DNA of 64,000 nt from Streptomyces canus. GTDB lineage: Bacteria; Actinomycetota; Actinomycetes; Streptomycetales; Streptomycetaceae. The notes beneath the pieces were generated by a model that saw only the letters and a program-made list of their open reading frames with translations, was not told the DNA's origin and made no database searches. The position numbers and the translations under genes are program-made. Of the stretch, positions 41,540-50,527 are shown one piece after another (within the stretch, counting starts at the first letter, position 1; every line of letters starts with the position of its first letter). The stretch covers positions 610,616 to 674,615 of the forward strand of contig NZ_KQ948658.1 in the NCBI RefSeq assembly GCF_001514145.1, written 5' to 3'.

Positions 41540-42568
41540 GTGAAGACAGTGGAACCAGTGGACCCCTTGGACCCCGCGCCCGCCGCGGCCCCCGACCGGG
41601 AGCACAGCCCGCCCATGACCGCCGTGAGAACCGCCCGTTCCACTCCTTCCGGGACCCGGAACAGGCCCCGGAACCGTGACTGGCTGCACGGACTGCTGAT
41701 GTCCGCCCCCGCCGTCGCCGGGCTCGTCGCCTTCGTCGGCGTCCCGTTCGGCTACGCCGTCGTCCTCTCCTTCTACAACGTGCGCCTCGGCTCGCCCCTG
41801 GCCCCCTCGTTCTTCGGCCTGGAGCAGTACCGGCGGCTGTTCACCGACCCGGACCTGTCGGGCCCCTTCCTGCGGGCCCTGCTGAACAACCTGACCTTCG
41901 CCGTAGTCGTCGTACCGCTTCAGACGGGCCTGGCGCTGGCGCTGGCGATCCTGCTCAACCGCAAGCTCAAGGCCATCGGCCTGTTCCGCTCCCTCTTCTT
42001 CATGCCGGTCGTCTTCCCCATGACGCTGGTCGCCGTGATCTGGCGGCTCATCCTCGCCCGCAGCGACCAGGGCCTGCTCAACTCCGCGCTGCACGCGGTG
42101 AGTTTCGGCAACTGGGGTGCCTTCGACTGGCTCGGTGACTCCGCCACCGCCATGGCCTCGGTGATCGTGCTGTCGGTGTGGCAGGGCGTCGGCTTCCAGA
42201 TGGTCATCCTGCTGGCCGGCCTCCAGCAGATCCCCGGCGAGCTGTACGAGGCCGCCGAACTCGACCGGGCCACGGCCTGGCAGCAGTTCCGGCATGTCAC
42301 GCTGCCCGGTATCCGCGGCACGCTCGTCTTCGTCGCCACGCTCACCTCGGTGCTGTCGTTCCGGGTCTTCGACCAGGTGTACGTCCTCATCCACGGCGGC
42401 GGTCTCGACGAGGACGCCACCCGGACGGTCATGTACCAGGCCGTCACCACCGCCTTCGACCAGAACAACATCGGTCAGGCGTCCGCGATCACCGTCGTCT
42501 TCTTCCTGATCGTCGTCGCCCTGACCCTCATCCAGCGCCGCGTCGTCCGGCCCGACAACGAGGACTGA
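41540..42568 (+). CDS. ABC sugar transporter permease, MalF-like
   Basis: A 342-residue permease with six helices and the EAA loop GELYEAAELDRATAWQQFRHVTLPGIRG near residue 235; the central DGA of most homologues is DRA here. GTG 41540 with AGGA upstream is preferred; ATG 41615 with GGGAG is an alternative. It is paired with the next gene. Confidence 0.9.
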   Translation: MKTVEPVDPLDPAPAAAPDREHSPPMTAVRTARSTPSGTRNRPRNRDWLHGLLMSAPAVAGLVAFVGVPFGYAVVLSFYNVRLGSPLAPSFFGLEQYRRLFTDPDLSGPFLRALLNNLTFAVVVVPLQTGLALALAILLNRKLKAIGLFRSLFFMPVVFPMTLVAVIWRLILARSDQGLLNSALHAVSFGNWGAFDWLGDSATAMASVIVLSVWQGVGFQMVILLAGLQQIPGELYEAAELDRATAWQQFRHVTLPGIRGTLVFVATLTSVLSFRVFDQVYVLIHGGGLDEDATRTVMYQAVTTAFDQNNIGQASAITVVFFLIVVALTLIQRRVVRPDNED

Positions 42569-42576
42569 CCCCACCC

Positions 42577-43419
42577 ATGGCCACCACCCGCGCGCCCCTG
42601 CGCCGCTTCGCCGACTACGCCGTCCTCGCCGTCCTGGCGTTCCTCTTCGTGCTGCCCGTCCTGTATCTGCTCCTCGGCAGTCTCAAGCCCTCCGGTGAAG
42701 TACTGAACGGCCTCAGCGGCTTCCTCCCCACCCACCTGTCCTTCGACAACTACGCGCACGTCCTCGACGCCCTGAACTCCGACAGCACCGGCTACTTCTG
42801 GCGGTTCATGGGCATTTCCCTGCTCGTCGCGTTCGTGGTCGTGACCGGTGGCCTGTTCGTCAACTCGATGGCGGCGTACGGAATGTCACGGCTGAAGTGG
42901 CGGGGCAGGGAGGCGGTCTTCACGCTCGTCCTGCTGCTGATGCTGGTCCCGTTCGAGTCGTTGGCGGTGCCGCTGTTCTACATGTTCAACGAGCAGCGCA
43001 ACACGATCTACATCCAGGCGATCCCGTTCGTGGCCAACGCCTTCTCGGTCTACCAGTTCCACACGTTCTTCCGCTCGATCCCGCCGAGCATCGAGGAGGC
43101 GGCCCGGCTGGACGGCGCGGGTCCGTGGCGCACCTTCTTCGCGATCATCGTCCCGATGAGCAAGCCGGTCTTCGCCTCCGTCGCGATCCTGACCTTCCTC
43201 ACCCAGTGGGGCTCCTTCCTGTGGCCGGTCCTGATGGTCTCCGACCCCTCCGTCCGCCCCCTCCCGCTGGAGATGAGCGTCTTCCAGGGCCAACAGCCCC
43301 CGGACTGGGGCCAGATCCTCGCCTTCGGCGTCCTTCTCGTCCTGCCCGTTCTGATCGTCTTCGCGTTCTTCCAGCGCTGGTTCGTCCAGGGCGTCGCCAG
43401 CTCCGCGGTCAAGGGCTGA
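42577..43419 (+). CDS. ABC sugar transporter permease, MalG-like
   Basis: A 280-residue permease with the EAA loop SIEEAARLDGAGPWRTFFAIIVPMSKPVFAS and FLTQWGSFLWPVLMVSD. It begins 8 bp after the previous stop. As with the glucuronide operon no ATPase is encoded; a shared MsiK-type ATPase elsewhere is expected from Streptomyces biology. Confidence 0.92.
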   Translation: MATTRAPLRRFADYAVLAVLAFLFVLPVLYLLLGSLKPSGEVLNGLSGFLPTHLSFDNYAHVLDALNSDSTGYFWRFMGISLLVAFVVVTGGLFVNSMAAYGMSRLKWRGREAVFTLVLLLMLVPFESLAVPLFYMFNEQRNTIYIQAIPFVANAFSVYQFHTFFRSIPPSIEEAARLDGAGPWRTFFAIIVPMSKPVFASVAILTFLTQWGSFLWPVLMVSDPSVRPLPLEMSVFQGQQPPDWGQILAFGVLLVLPVLIVFAFFQRWFVQGVASSAVKG

Positions 43420-43431
43420 GCGAAGGCGCAT

Positions 43432-43511
43432 TAGTACTGGGGTACTAGCGGGCCCCACCGGATTCGGTTCCGCGGTACGGGATGGTCGCCCGGTACCGCT
43501 CCTACGTTGAG
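43432..43511 (+). promoter_or_regulatory. Promoter/operator of the MMPL gene, paralogous to 48359-48438
   Basis: The dyad TAGTAC-TGGG-GTACTA lies at 43432-43447. Then, 62 bases after its start, comes TACCGCTCCTACGTTGAG (43494-43511). Both parts and their spacing recur upstream of the kinase at 48555. The first part is a probable response-regulator site, the second probably the -10 and start region. Confidence 0.7.
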
Positions 43512-43570
43512 ATCGCGGGTCAGTCAGGACCGGCTCACCCAATGATCTCTTCTCCTGGTGGGAGTAATCC

Positions 43571-45949
43571 GTGGCCACCTTCCTCTATCGGCTCGGCCGG
43601 CTGGCGTTCCGGCGACGACGCGTCGTCGTGATGCTGTGGGTCGCCGTCCTGGCCGCCATCGGCATCGGCGCCATGAGTGCGCCCGGCACGTCCTCCGGGG
43701 CCCTGAGCGTTCCGGGCACGCAATCGCAGCGGGCGATCGACCTGCTGCAGAAGGAGTTCCCGCAGGCCTCCGCCGACGGCGCCACGGCGCGCGTGGTGTT
43801 CGAGGCGCCCAGCGGGCAGAAGCTCACCTCCGCCGCCCACAAGGCCGAGGTCGAGTCCCTGGTGGCGAAGCTGGAGAAGTCGCCGCAGGTGTCGGGCGTC
43901 ACCGATCCCTTCGCCGGCGGCCTGGTCAGCAAGTCCGGCACGATCGCCTTCGTCCAGGTGTCCTACAAGGTCGCCCAGGCCGACGTCAGCGGCGCGGCCC
44001 ACGCCGTCCAGACCGACGTCGTCCGGCAGGGCGAGAAGGCCGGCCTGAAGGTGAGCCTGGGCGGCAACGCCGTCAAGGACAAGGCCGCGAGCAAGGCGGC
44101 CGAGCTGATCGGTGTCGGGGTCGCCGCCGTTGTTCTGGTGATCACCTTCGGCTCGATGATCGCGGCCGGCCTGCCCCTGCTCACCGCGATCCTCGGGGTG
44201 GCCGCGGCCATCCTGTCGGTCACGCTCGCCACGCACTTCTTCGACCTGGCCTCGGCCACCACGACCCTGGCACTGATGCTGGGCCTGGCCGTCGCCATCG
44301 ACTACGCCCTGTTCATCGTCTCCCGCTACCGCAACGAGATCCGCGACGGCCACGAACCCGAGGAAGCCTGCGGACGTGCTGCGGGCACCGCCGGCTCGGC
44401 GGTCGTCTTCGCCGGCCTGACCGTGATCGTCGCGCTGAGCGGCCTGAGCGTCATCGGCATCGGCATGCTCACCTCCATGGGGCTGGCCTCGGCCTTCGCC
44501 GTGGCCGTCGCCGTGGTCATCGCGCTGACCTTGCTGCCCGCCATGCTCGGCTTCGCCGGCACGCGGATCATGAAGGGCAAGATGCAGACCCGCCGTATGA
44601 AGGCGCTGGAGCGCGGCGAGGGCGAGTCGATGGGCGTGCGCTGGGCGAAGTTCGTCACCCGCAACCCGGTCAAGGTGCTCGCGGTCGCGGTGGCCGCACT
44701 GGCCCTGCTGGCCATCCCCGCGATGTCCCTGCAGACGGCCCTGAACGACGACTCCGGAAAGCCCCCCGGCAGCACCCAGCGCATCGCCTACGACACCCTC
44801 AGCAAGGGCTTCGGGCCGGGTTTCAACGGCCCGCTCACCGTGGTCGTCGACGCCCGGAACAGCGACGACCCCAAGGCCGCCGCCCAGGACGCGTACACCA
44901 GGCTGAGCAAGCTGGACGATGTCGCCGCTGTCCGTCCTCCCTCCTTCAACGAGGCCGGCGACGTGGCCCTGCTCGGCGCCGTCCCCAAGAGCGCCCCCAG
45001 CAGCGAGGCCACCAAGAGCCTCGTGGGCGAGATCCGCGGCCAGGGCGCCGCCCTGCACCAGGACACCGGCGCCGACCTGATGGTCACCGGCCTGACCGCC
45101 GTCAACATCGACGTCAGCACCAAACTGTCCGACGCCCTCATCCCCTACCTGGCCATCGTCGTGGGCCTGGCCCTGGTCCTGCTCCTGCTGGTCTTCCGGT
45201 CGATCGTGATCCCGCTCAAGGCCGCCCTCGGCTTCCTGCTCAGCGTGGTCTCGACCCTCGGTGTCCTGGTCGCGGTCTTCCAGTGGGGCTGGCTGAAGGA
45301 CCTCTTCGGCGTCGACCAGACCGGACCCATCGTCAGCCTGCTGCCCATCCTGCTGATCGGCGTCGTGTTCGGCCTCGCCATGGACTACGAGGTCTTCCTC
45401 GTCTCCCGGATGCGGGAGGAATACGTCCACGGCGCCGAACCCACACACGCCATCGTGCAGGGTTTCCGGCACAGCGGCCGGGTGGTCACCGCGGCCGCGG
45501 TCATCATGGTCTCCGTCTTCTCCGGATTCCTCCTCGACGACGCCGCTCTGATCAAGTCGATCGGCCTGGGGCTCGCCTCCGCCGTGTTCCTCGACGCCTT
45601 CGTCGTCCGGATGACCATCGTCCCTGCGGTGATGGCCCTGCTCGGCCACCGCTCCTGGACCCTGCCGAAGTGGCTCGACCGCATCCTGCCGAACGTGGAC
45701 GTCGAGGGCGAGAAGCTGCGCCACGCGCTCGAAGCCGAGCAGCCGGACTCCGCGCCTGAACCCGTGCTCGCCGGTGCCGCCGCTACCGTCCACGCAGGCT
45801 CGGACGACCACGGCGCGCGCCGCGTCTTCACCGGCGTCCGCAGTTCTGACGACACGGAAACGCAGGCACCTGCCCAGCAGGCCGACGCGACGGAGCCGCA
45901 GGCGCCGGCCCGCAGGAAGCTGCTGAAGAACCCGTTGCGCAGGAGTTGA
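43571..45949 (+). CDS. MMPL family (RND superfamily) transporter
   Basis: A 792-residue, 12-helix proton-driven exporter. The first extracytoplasmic loop follows helix 1 (RRVVVMLWVAVLAAIGIGAM). The conserved Asp-Tyr pairs of helices 4 and 10 appear in GLAVAIDYALFIVSRYRNE and GLAMDYEVFLVSRMREEYVHG. The C-terminal 90 residues are a charged tail. Members export lipids, siderophores or drugs. GGAG precedes GTG 43571. In Bacillus the related YdfJ is controlled by the YdfHI kinase/regulator; here a kinase follows directly and the promoter matches that of the kinase/regulator operon. Confidence 0.92.
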   Translation: MATFLYRLGRLAFRRRRVVVMLWVAVLAAIGIGAMSAPGTSSGALSVPGTQSQRAIDLLQKEFPQASADGATARVVFEAPSGQKLTSAAHKAEVESLVAKLEKSPQVSGVTDPFAGGLVSKSGTIAFVQVSYKVAQADVSGAAHAVQTDVVRQGEKAGLKVSLGGNAVKDKAASKAAELIGVGVAAVVLVITFGSMIAAGLPLLTAILGVAAAILSVTLATHFFDLASATTTLALMLGLAVAIDYALFIVSRYRNEIRDGHEPEEACGRAAGTAGSAVVFAGLTVIVALSGLSVIGIGMLTSMGLASAFAVAVAVVIALTLLPAMLGFAGTRIMKGKMQTRRMKALERGEGESMGVRWAKFVTRNPVKVLAVAVAALALLAIPAMSLQTALNDDSGKPPGSTQRIAYDTLSKGFGPGFNGPLTVVVDARNSDDPKAAAQDAYTRLSKLDDVAAVRPPSFNEAGDVALLGAVPKSAPSSEATKSLVGEIRGQGAALHQDTGADLMVTGLTAVNIDVSTKLSDALIPYLAIVVGLALVLLLLVFRSIVIPLKAALGFLLSVVSTLGVLVAVFQWGWLKDLFGVDQTGPIVSLLPILLIGVVFGLAMDYEVFLVSRMREEYVHGAEPTHAIVQGFRHSGRVVTAAAVIMVSVFSGFLLDDAALIKSIGLGLASAVFLDAFVVRMTIVPAVMALLGHRSWTLPKWLDRILPNVDVEGEKLRHALEAEQPDSAPEPVLAGAAATVHAGSDDHGARRVFTGVRSSDDTETQAPAQQADATEPQAPARRKLLKNPLRRS

Positions 45950-46026
45950 CGACAGCGAGCCGCAGCACCGGCTTCCGCACCGGCTCCTGACGTGGTGGCC
46001 GGCTCTCACCGGCCGTCTTCCCAGCC

Positions 46027-46063
46027 CCGCCCGCCGACCCGATCCCCCCGGGTCGGCGGGCGG
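46027..46063 (+). terminator. 15-bp GC hairpin between MMPL and kinase 1
   Basis: CCGCCCGCCGACCCG (46027-46041), 7-base loop, CGGGTCGGCGGGCGG (46049-46063), perfectly paired. It lies 78 bp after the MMPL stop and 26 bp before the kinase start. It may end most MMPL transcripts and make kinase expression read-through dependent. Confidence 0.7.
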
Positions 46064-46088
46064 CCCGACCCTGCGAAGGGCTCACCCC

Positions 46089-47441
46089 GTGCCCGCACCG
46101 AGCGCCCCCGCGCCCCACCCACACCCGGACGAACGCCAGTTCCTCCAGGCCCTGACGAGCGATCCCGAGCAGCGGGTGATCGCGTCGGTGGTCTCCCGGC
46201 TCGCCTCGTGGCGGCGGGCCGACCGGGCCCGCCCCTGGGTCCGGCGGTGGGGGGTCCCGGTGTTCTGCCTCGCGGTCGGCAGCGACGCCTACGCCAATCC
46301 CCACAACGTCAGCGACCCCCAACTGCCGATCGTCCTCGCCTTCTGCATCCCGCTGCTGTGGCGGGAACGACGCCCCCTGCTGGTCTTCGCCCTCACCACG
46401 GCCGTCTCGATCGTGTCTCTTCCTCTCGGCGTGCTGACGGGCGCCGAGTTCGCCCGGGTGATCGCCCTCTTCAACGTCGGCCGTCACTGCACCCCACGCC
46501 GACTGGCGGCCGCCACCGGCGTCACGCTCCTGCAACTCGTCGCATGGGCCTACTTCTTCTGGCGCGGCCGGCAGCTGGAGTACGTCACGCGTCCGGAGCC
46601 CGTGACGTTGATGGTGATGGTCGCCGTAACGGCGTTCGCGGTACTGGGCCTGCTCCTGCGGCTGGCCTACGCCTACATCGACGCCCTGAAGAAACAACGC
46701 GACCAGCAGGCCCGGCTCGCCACCGCGCAGGAACGCGCCCGTGTCTCCCGCGAGATGCACGACATCCTCGGCCACACCCTCGCCGTCATCGTCGGCCTCG
46801 CTGACGGCGCCGCCGCTCTCGCCGAGGCCAAGCCCGAACGCGGCGCCCAGACCCTCCGCATCATCGGCGTCAGCGGCCGCGACGCCCTGGCCGAACTGCG
46901 CCGCCTGCTCGCCGTCATCGGCGACGACCAGGACGGCCGGGACGGATCGCACGGCGTCCCACTCGCCCCGCAGCCCGGCCTCGCCGACCTCGACGCGCTG
47001 CTCGACCGGATCCGCGCCGCCGGTCCCACCGTCGCCCTGCACATGCACGGCGACCTCACCGGCCTGGCGCCCGGACTCCAGCTGTCCGTCTACCGCATCG
47101 TCCAGGAGGCCCTGACCAACACCGTCAAGTACGCCTCCCACGACACCTCGGTCCACGTCTCCGTCGCCGCCGACCCCGACACCGTGCGCCTCACCGTCGA
47201 GGACACCGGCCCACCCCGCACCCCACGTGGTCGCCGTGGCCCGACCGGCGGCGGCCGGGGCCTGGTCGGTATGCGCGAGCGCGTCGCCCTCTACCGGGGC
47301 GAGATCACCGCCGGCCCCAACCCGCACGGCGGCTGGACCGTCCACGCCGTCCTCCACGTGCTCGCCCCATCCAGCACCGCCACGACGACAGGAGAAGACC
47401 CATGGGAGCCTACGCACGCGCAGCGCTGGCCGGAATCGTGA
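46089..47441 (+). CDS. Sensor histidine kinase 1 (HisKA_3/NarL type), orphan duplicate
   Basis: A 450-residue kinase with several N-terminal membrane helices (residues about 50-200). The HisKA_3 phosphoacceptor His is in SREMHDILGHTLAVIVGLAD, and the ATPase has QEALTNTVKYA and GGGRGLVGMRERV. It is a close relative of kinase 2 (48555). Its last 20 residues (EDPWEPTHAQRWPES region) have no counterpart in kinase 2 and come from reading into the SGNH hydrolase gene, which overlaps it by 40 bp. No response regulator follows, so the partner is probably the regulator at 49871. GTG 46089 follows GAAGGG. Confidence 0.9.
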   Translation: MPAPSAPAPHPHPDERQFLQALTSDPEQRVIASVVSRLASWRRADRARPWVRRWGVPVFCLAVGSDAYANPHNVSDPQLPIVLAFCIPLLWRERRPLLVFALTTAVSIVSLPLGVLTGAEFARVIALFNVGRHCTPRRLAAATGVTLLQLVAWAYFFWRGRQLEYVTRPEPVTLMVMVAVTAFAVLGLLLRLAYAYIDALKKQRDQQARLATAQERARVSREMHDILGHTLAVIVGLADGAAALAEAKPERGAQTLRIIGVSGRDALAELRRLLAVIGDDQDGRDGSHGVPLAPQPGLADLDALLDRIRAAGPTVALHMHGDLTGLAPGLQLSVYRIVQEALTNTVKYASHDTSVHVSVAADPDTVRLTVEDTGPPRTPRGRRGPTGGGRGLVGMRERVALYRGEITAGPNPHGGWTVHAVLHVLAPSSTATTTGEDPWEPTHAQRWPES

Positions 47442-48337
47442 GCTGCGGTGTGCTGCTCACCGCCGTCCTCATCGGTCGGCCGGACGGCGACCACGACAGC
47501 TTCCAGGACCAGCGACCGCAGCCGGGGCCCTACGTCGCTCTCGGCGACTCCTACACCTCCGGCCCGAAGATCCCCCGGCGCACGGGGACACCGGCCGGCT
47601 GCGACCGCTCCGACCACAACTACCCCGCACTGGTGGCACGCCGACTCGGCGTGCCGGCCGCCGGCTTCCGTGACGTCAGTTGCAGCGGCGCCACCATCAC
47701 CGCCCTCACCGCGCCGCAGCAGACGTCCAACGGCACCAACCCCGCCCAGCTCTCGGCCCTCTCGAAGCGGACGCGACTGGTCACCCTCGGCATCGGCGGC
47801 AACGACATCGGCTTCGGCTCGACGGTCACGAAATGCGTCACGATGGGTGCGATGTACCGCGCGACCGGCAGCGGAAGGCTCTTCTCCGACGACGCGCCCT
47901 GCGAGAAGCAGTACGTCGACGGCGGCACCGACGAAGTGAAACAGAAGATCCAGGCAACCGGCCGAAGGCTTTCCGCGGCGCTGGCCGAGATCGAACGGCG
48001 CGCGCCGATGGCCCGGGTCTACGTCGTCGGCTATCCGGCGATCCTGCCCGCCGAAGGGAAGGGCTGCGGCAGGGAGCTCCCCCTCGCGCCCGGCGACGCG
48101 AGCTACCTGCACGACAAGGGGGAGCAGCTCAACACCATGCTGCACGAGCAGGCCGAGGCCGCCGGAGCGACGTACGTCGACACCTACTCCCCGTCCGTCG
48201 GCCACGACGCCTGCTCCGCGCAGAAAACCCGCTGGATAGAGCCCCTCCGGCCCAGCAGCCCGGCCGCCGCCGTCCACCCGAACGCGCACGGTGAGCAGGG
48301 CATGGCCGATGCCGTGCTCCGCACGATCGCCTCATAG
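47402..48337 (+). CDS. Secreted SGNH/GDSL-family lipase/esterase
   Basis: A 311-residue exported hydrolase with a membrane-type signal sequence (ALAGIVSCGVLLTAVLIG). The catalytic blocks are YVALGDSYTSG (Ser), CSGATI, LGIGGNDIGF (Gly/Asn oxyanion residues) and VHPNAHGEQGMADAVL (Asp-His). Multiple Cys pairs, as in Streptomyces rimosus and S. coelicolor extracellular lipases, suggest disulfides. ACAGGAGAAG precedes ATG 47402, which lies inside the 3' end of kinase 1, at the place where a response regulator gene would start. Confidence 0.9.
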   Translation: MGAYARAALAGIVSCGVLLTAVLIGRPDGDHDSFQDQRPQPGPYVALGDSYTSGPKIPRRTGTPAGCDRSDHNYPALVARRLGVPAAGFRDVSCSGATITALTAPQQTSNGTNPAQLSALSKRTRLVTLGIGGNDIGFGSTVTKCVTMGAMYRATGSGRLFSDDAPCEKQYVDGGTDEVKQKIQATGRRLSAALAEIERRAPMARVYVVGYPAILPAEGKGCGRELPLAPGDASYLHDKGEQLNTMLHEQAEAAGATYVDTYSPSVGHDACSAQKTRWIEPLRPSSPAAAVHPNAHGEQGMADAVLRTIAS

Positions 48338-48358
48338 CACCCGCGAGGAGGAGGAACG

Positions 48359-48438
48359 TAGTACTCCGGTACCGGCCGGCGTCGCCGCATTCCCGCCCAC
48401 AGTGCCGTGGCGCCCGTCGATACCGCTTCTAGATTGAG
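48359..48438 (+). promoter_or_regulatory. Promoter/operator of the kinase 2 / regulator operon, paralogous to 43432-43511
   Basis: TAGTACTCCGGTAC (48359-48372) is followed, 62 bases after its start, by TACCGCTTCTAGATTGAG (48421-48438). It matches the MMPL promoter in both boxes and spacing, with intermediate identities such as GC-GGC and CCG-ATTC after the dyad. Confidence 0.7.
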
Positions 48439-48554
48439 GTCCGGGCCCGGCAGGCCCGTCCACGCAACACCTCTTACGATCACGGAAGAGCGATCGGTCC
48501 CGGTCGGCGCTCTGCCCCAGGCGCCGCCCGCCCGCACCGCGAAGGGCACAGACC

Positions 48555-49874
48555 TTGACCCCCACGCCCCCACACGATTCCCGGCCCGAGCTGCCCGAGG
48601 CACTGACGAACGACGCCGAGCAGCGTGTCATCGTGTCGATCATCGCGCGGCTGTCGTCCTGGCGGTGGGCGGACCGGACCCACCCCCGGGTCCGGAGGTG
48701 GGGCGTACCGCTGTTGTGCGCCGTCCTGGGACTGCCGTCCGTACTCCATCCCGTCGGCGGATCCGGGGTCGCCGAAGAGCTGGTCCTCACCATCGCCGTG
48801 GCCGTTCCGCTGCTGTGGCGGGAGCGCAGGCCCATGCTGGTCTTCGCGCTCGTCACCGCCACCGCCGTGCTGATGGAGTCCACCGGGTCCCTCCACGGCG
48901 CCAACGCCAGTGCCGACGTCGCCCGCATCGTGGCCCTCTTCAACGTCGGCCGCTTCGCCACCCCCGGCCGGCTGCTCATCGCCGTCGTCATCTCCCTGAT
49001 GGAGCTGGTCGCCTGGACCTTCACGCTCCGGCGCGACGGTCAGTTGGAGTACGCCACACGGCCGGAAATCCTCGTACTGCTGGGGGTGGTGACGGTGACG
49101 GCCATCGCCTGCCTCGGCCTCGCCACCCGCCTGGTCAACGTCGTCATCGCCGCCCTGCAGAAGGAGAAGGACCAGCAGGCCCGCCTCGCCGTCGCCCAGG
49201 AACGCGCCCGCGTCTCCAAGGAGATGCACGACATCCTCGGCCACACCCTCGCCGTGATCGTCGGTCTGGCCGACGGCGCCGCGGGCCTGACCGAGGCGAA
49301 GCCGCACCGCGGTGCCGAGACCTTGCGGATCATCGCCGGCAGCGGCCGCAGTGCCCTCGCCGAACTGCGCCGCCTCCTCGCCGTCATCGGCGACGAGACC
49401 GACCGGCCGCACGATGCCCCGCTGGCCCCACAGCCCGGCCTGGCCGACCTCGATCCGCTGATCGAACGTGTCCGCGCGGCAGGCACGGCGGTCACCCTCA
49501 GCACCGACGGCGACCTCACCGCACCGGCCCCGGGCCTTCAGCTCGCCGTCTACCGCATCGTCCAGGAAGCCCTCACCAACACCCTCAAGTACGCCGCGGC
49601 CGGAACCTCCGTCAGCGTCCGGGTGGCCGTCGGTTCCGACACGGTCCACGTCGATGTCCAGGACACCGGACCCCCGCGAACACCCCGGGCCCGCAGACGG
49701 AGCACCGGAAGCGGCCGCGGGCTGGTCGGGATGCGCGAGCGCGCGGCCATCTACCAGGGCCGGGTCACCGCCGGGCCGAACCGCGAGGGCGGCTGGAGCG
49801 TCCACGCCCGCCTCCTGACCGCCCCGCCCGTCAAAACGACCCCAACGACGACAACGGAGAACCCCCGCACATGA
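48555..49874 (+). CDS. Sensor histidine kinase 2 (HisKA_3/NarL type)
   Basis: A 439-residue kinase with membrane helices at residues about 45-200, phosphoacceptor His in SKEMHDILGHTLAVIVGLAD and ATPase motifs QEALTNTLKYA, DVQDTGPPR and GSGRGLVGMRERA. The start is TTG 48555 after GAAGGG; no ATG is better placed. The stop overlaps the regulator ATG as ATGA. It is paralogous to kinase 1, sharing the identical 19-residue run MHDILGHTLAVIVGLADGA. Confidence 0.93.
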   Translation: MTPTPPHDSRPELPEALTNDAEQRVIVSIIARLSSWRWADRTHPRVRRWGVPLLCAVLGLPSVLHPVGGSGVAEELVLTIAVAVPLLWRERRPMLVFALVTATAVLMESTGSLHGANASADVARIVALFNVGRFATPGRLLIAVVISLMELVAWTFTLRRDGQLEYATRPEILVLLGVVTVTAIACLGLATRLVNVVIAALQKEKDQQARLAVAQERARVSKEMHDILGHTLAVIVGLADGAAGLTEAKPHRGAETLRIIAGSGRSALAELRRLLAVIGDETDRPHDAPLAPQPGLADLDPLIERVRAAGTAVTLSTDGDLTAPAPGLQLAVYRIVQEALTNTLKYAAAGTSVSVRVAVGSDTVHVDVQDTGPPRTPRARRRSTGSGRGLVGMRERAAIYQGRVTAGPNREGGWSVHARLLTAPPVKTTPTTTTENPRT

Positions 49875-50527
49875 CCACCGTGCTCATCGTCGACGACCAG
49901 GCCCTGCAACGCCTCGGCTTCAGCATGCTCCTCGAACAGCACCCCGACCTCACCCTCATCGGTGAGGCCACCCACGGCGCCGAAGCCGTCCGCAAGGCCG
50001 CCGAGCTCAAACCCGACGTCGTCCTCATGGACGTCCGCATGCCCGGCATGGACGGCATCGAGGCCACCAGACGCATCGTCGAGTCCGGCGGCCGCTCCCG
50101 CATCCTGGTCCTGACCACCTTCGACCTCGACGAATACGCCTACGACGCCCTGCGCGCCGGAGCCTCCGGGTTCCTGTTGAAGGACGCCATGCCCGACGAA
50201 CTCGTCGCCGGTATCCGCGCGGTGGCCGCCGGAGACGCCGTCATCTCGCCCGGTCTGACCCGCAAGCTCATCGATGCTTTCGGCAGCCGGCTGCCGGGCC
50301 ACACGCCCGAACAGCAACGTCAGCTGGCCCGCCTCACCAACCGCGAACGCGAGGTACTCACCGCCATGGCGACCGGCTGGAGCAACACCGAGATCGCCGA
50401 ACGCCTCTCCCTCGCCGAGTCCACCGTCAAGTCACACGTGAGCAGCATCCTCACCAAGATCGGGGTCCGGGACCGGGTCCAAGCGGTGATCTTCGCCTAC
50501 GACACCGGCCTCGTCCGACCTGCCTGA
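49871..50527 (+). CDS. NarL/LuxR family response regulator
   Basis: A 218-residue regulator. The receiver keeps the acidic pair VDDQ, the phospho-Asp in VVLMDVRMPGMDG, LTTFDLDEY and the Lys in FLLKD. The output domain is LTNREREVLTAMATGWSNTEIAERLSLAESTVKSHVSSIL. It is coupled to kinase 2 (ATGA). The dyads at 43432 and 48359 are its most likely binding sites, linking it to the MMPL exporter and to its own operon. Confidence 0.94.
   Translation: MTTVLIVDDQALQRLGFSMLLEQHPDLTLIGEATHGAEAVRKAAELKPDVVLMDVRMPGMDGIEATRRIVESGGRSRILVLTTFDLDEYAYDALRAGASGFLLKDAMPDELVAGIRAVAAGDAVISPGLTRKLIDAFGSRLPGHTPEQQRQLARLTNREREVLTAMATGWSNTEIAERLSLAESTVKSHVSSILTKIGVRDRVQAVIFAYDTGLVRPA

Noticed and set aside
43535..46009. 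824-codon minus-strand frame
   Set aside because: Antisense shadow of the MMPL gene; composition is Gly/Glu/His/Arg-rich with no recognisable fold.
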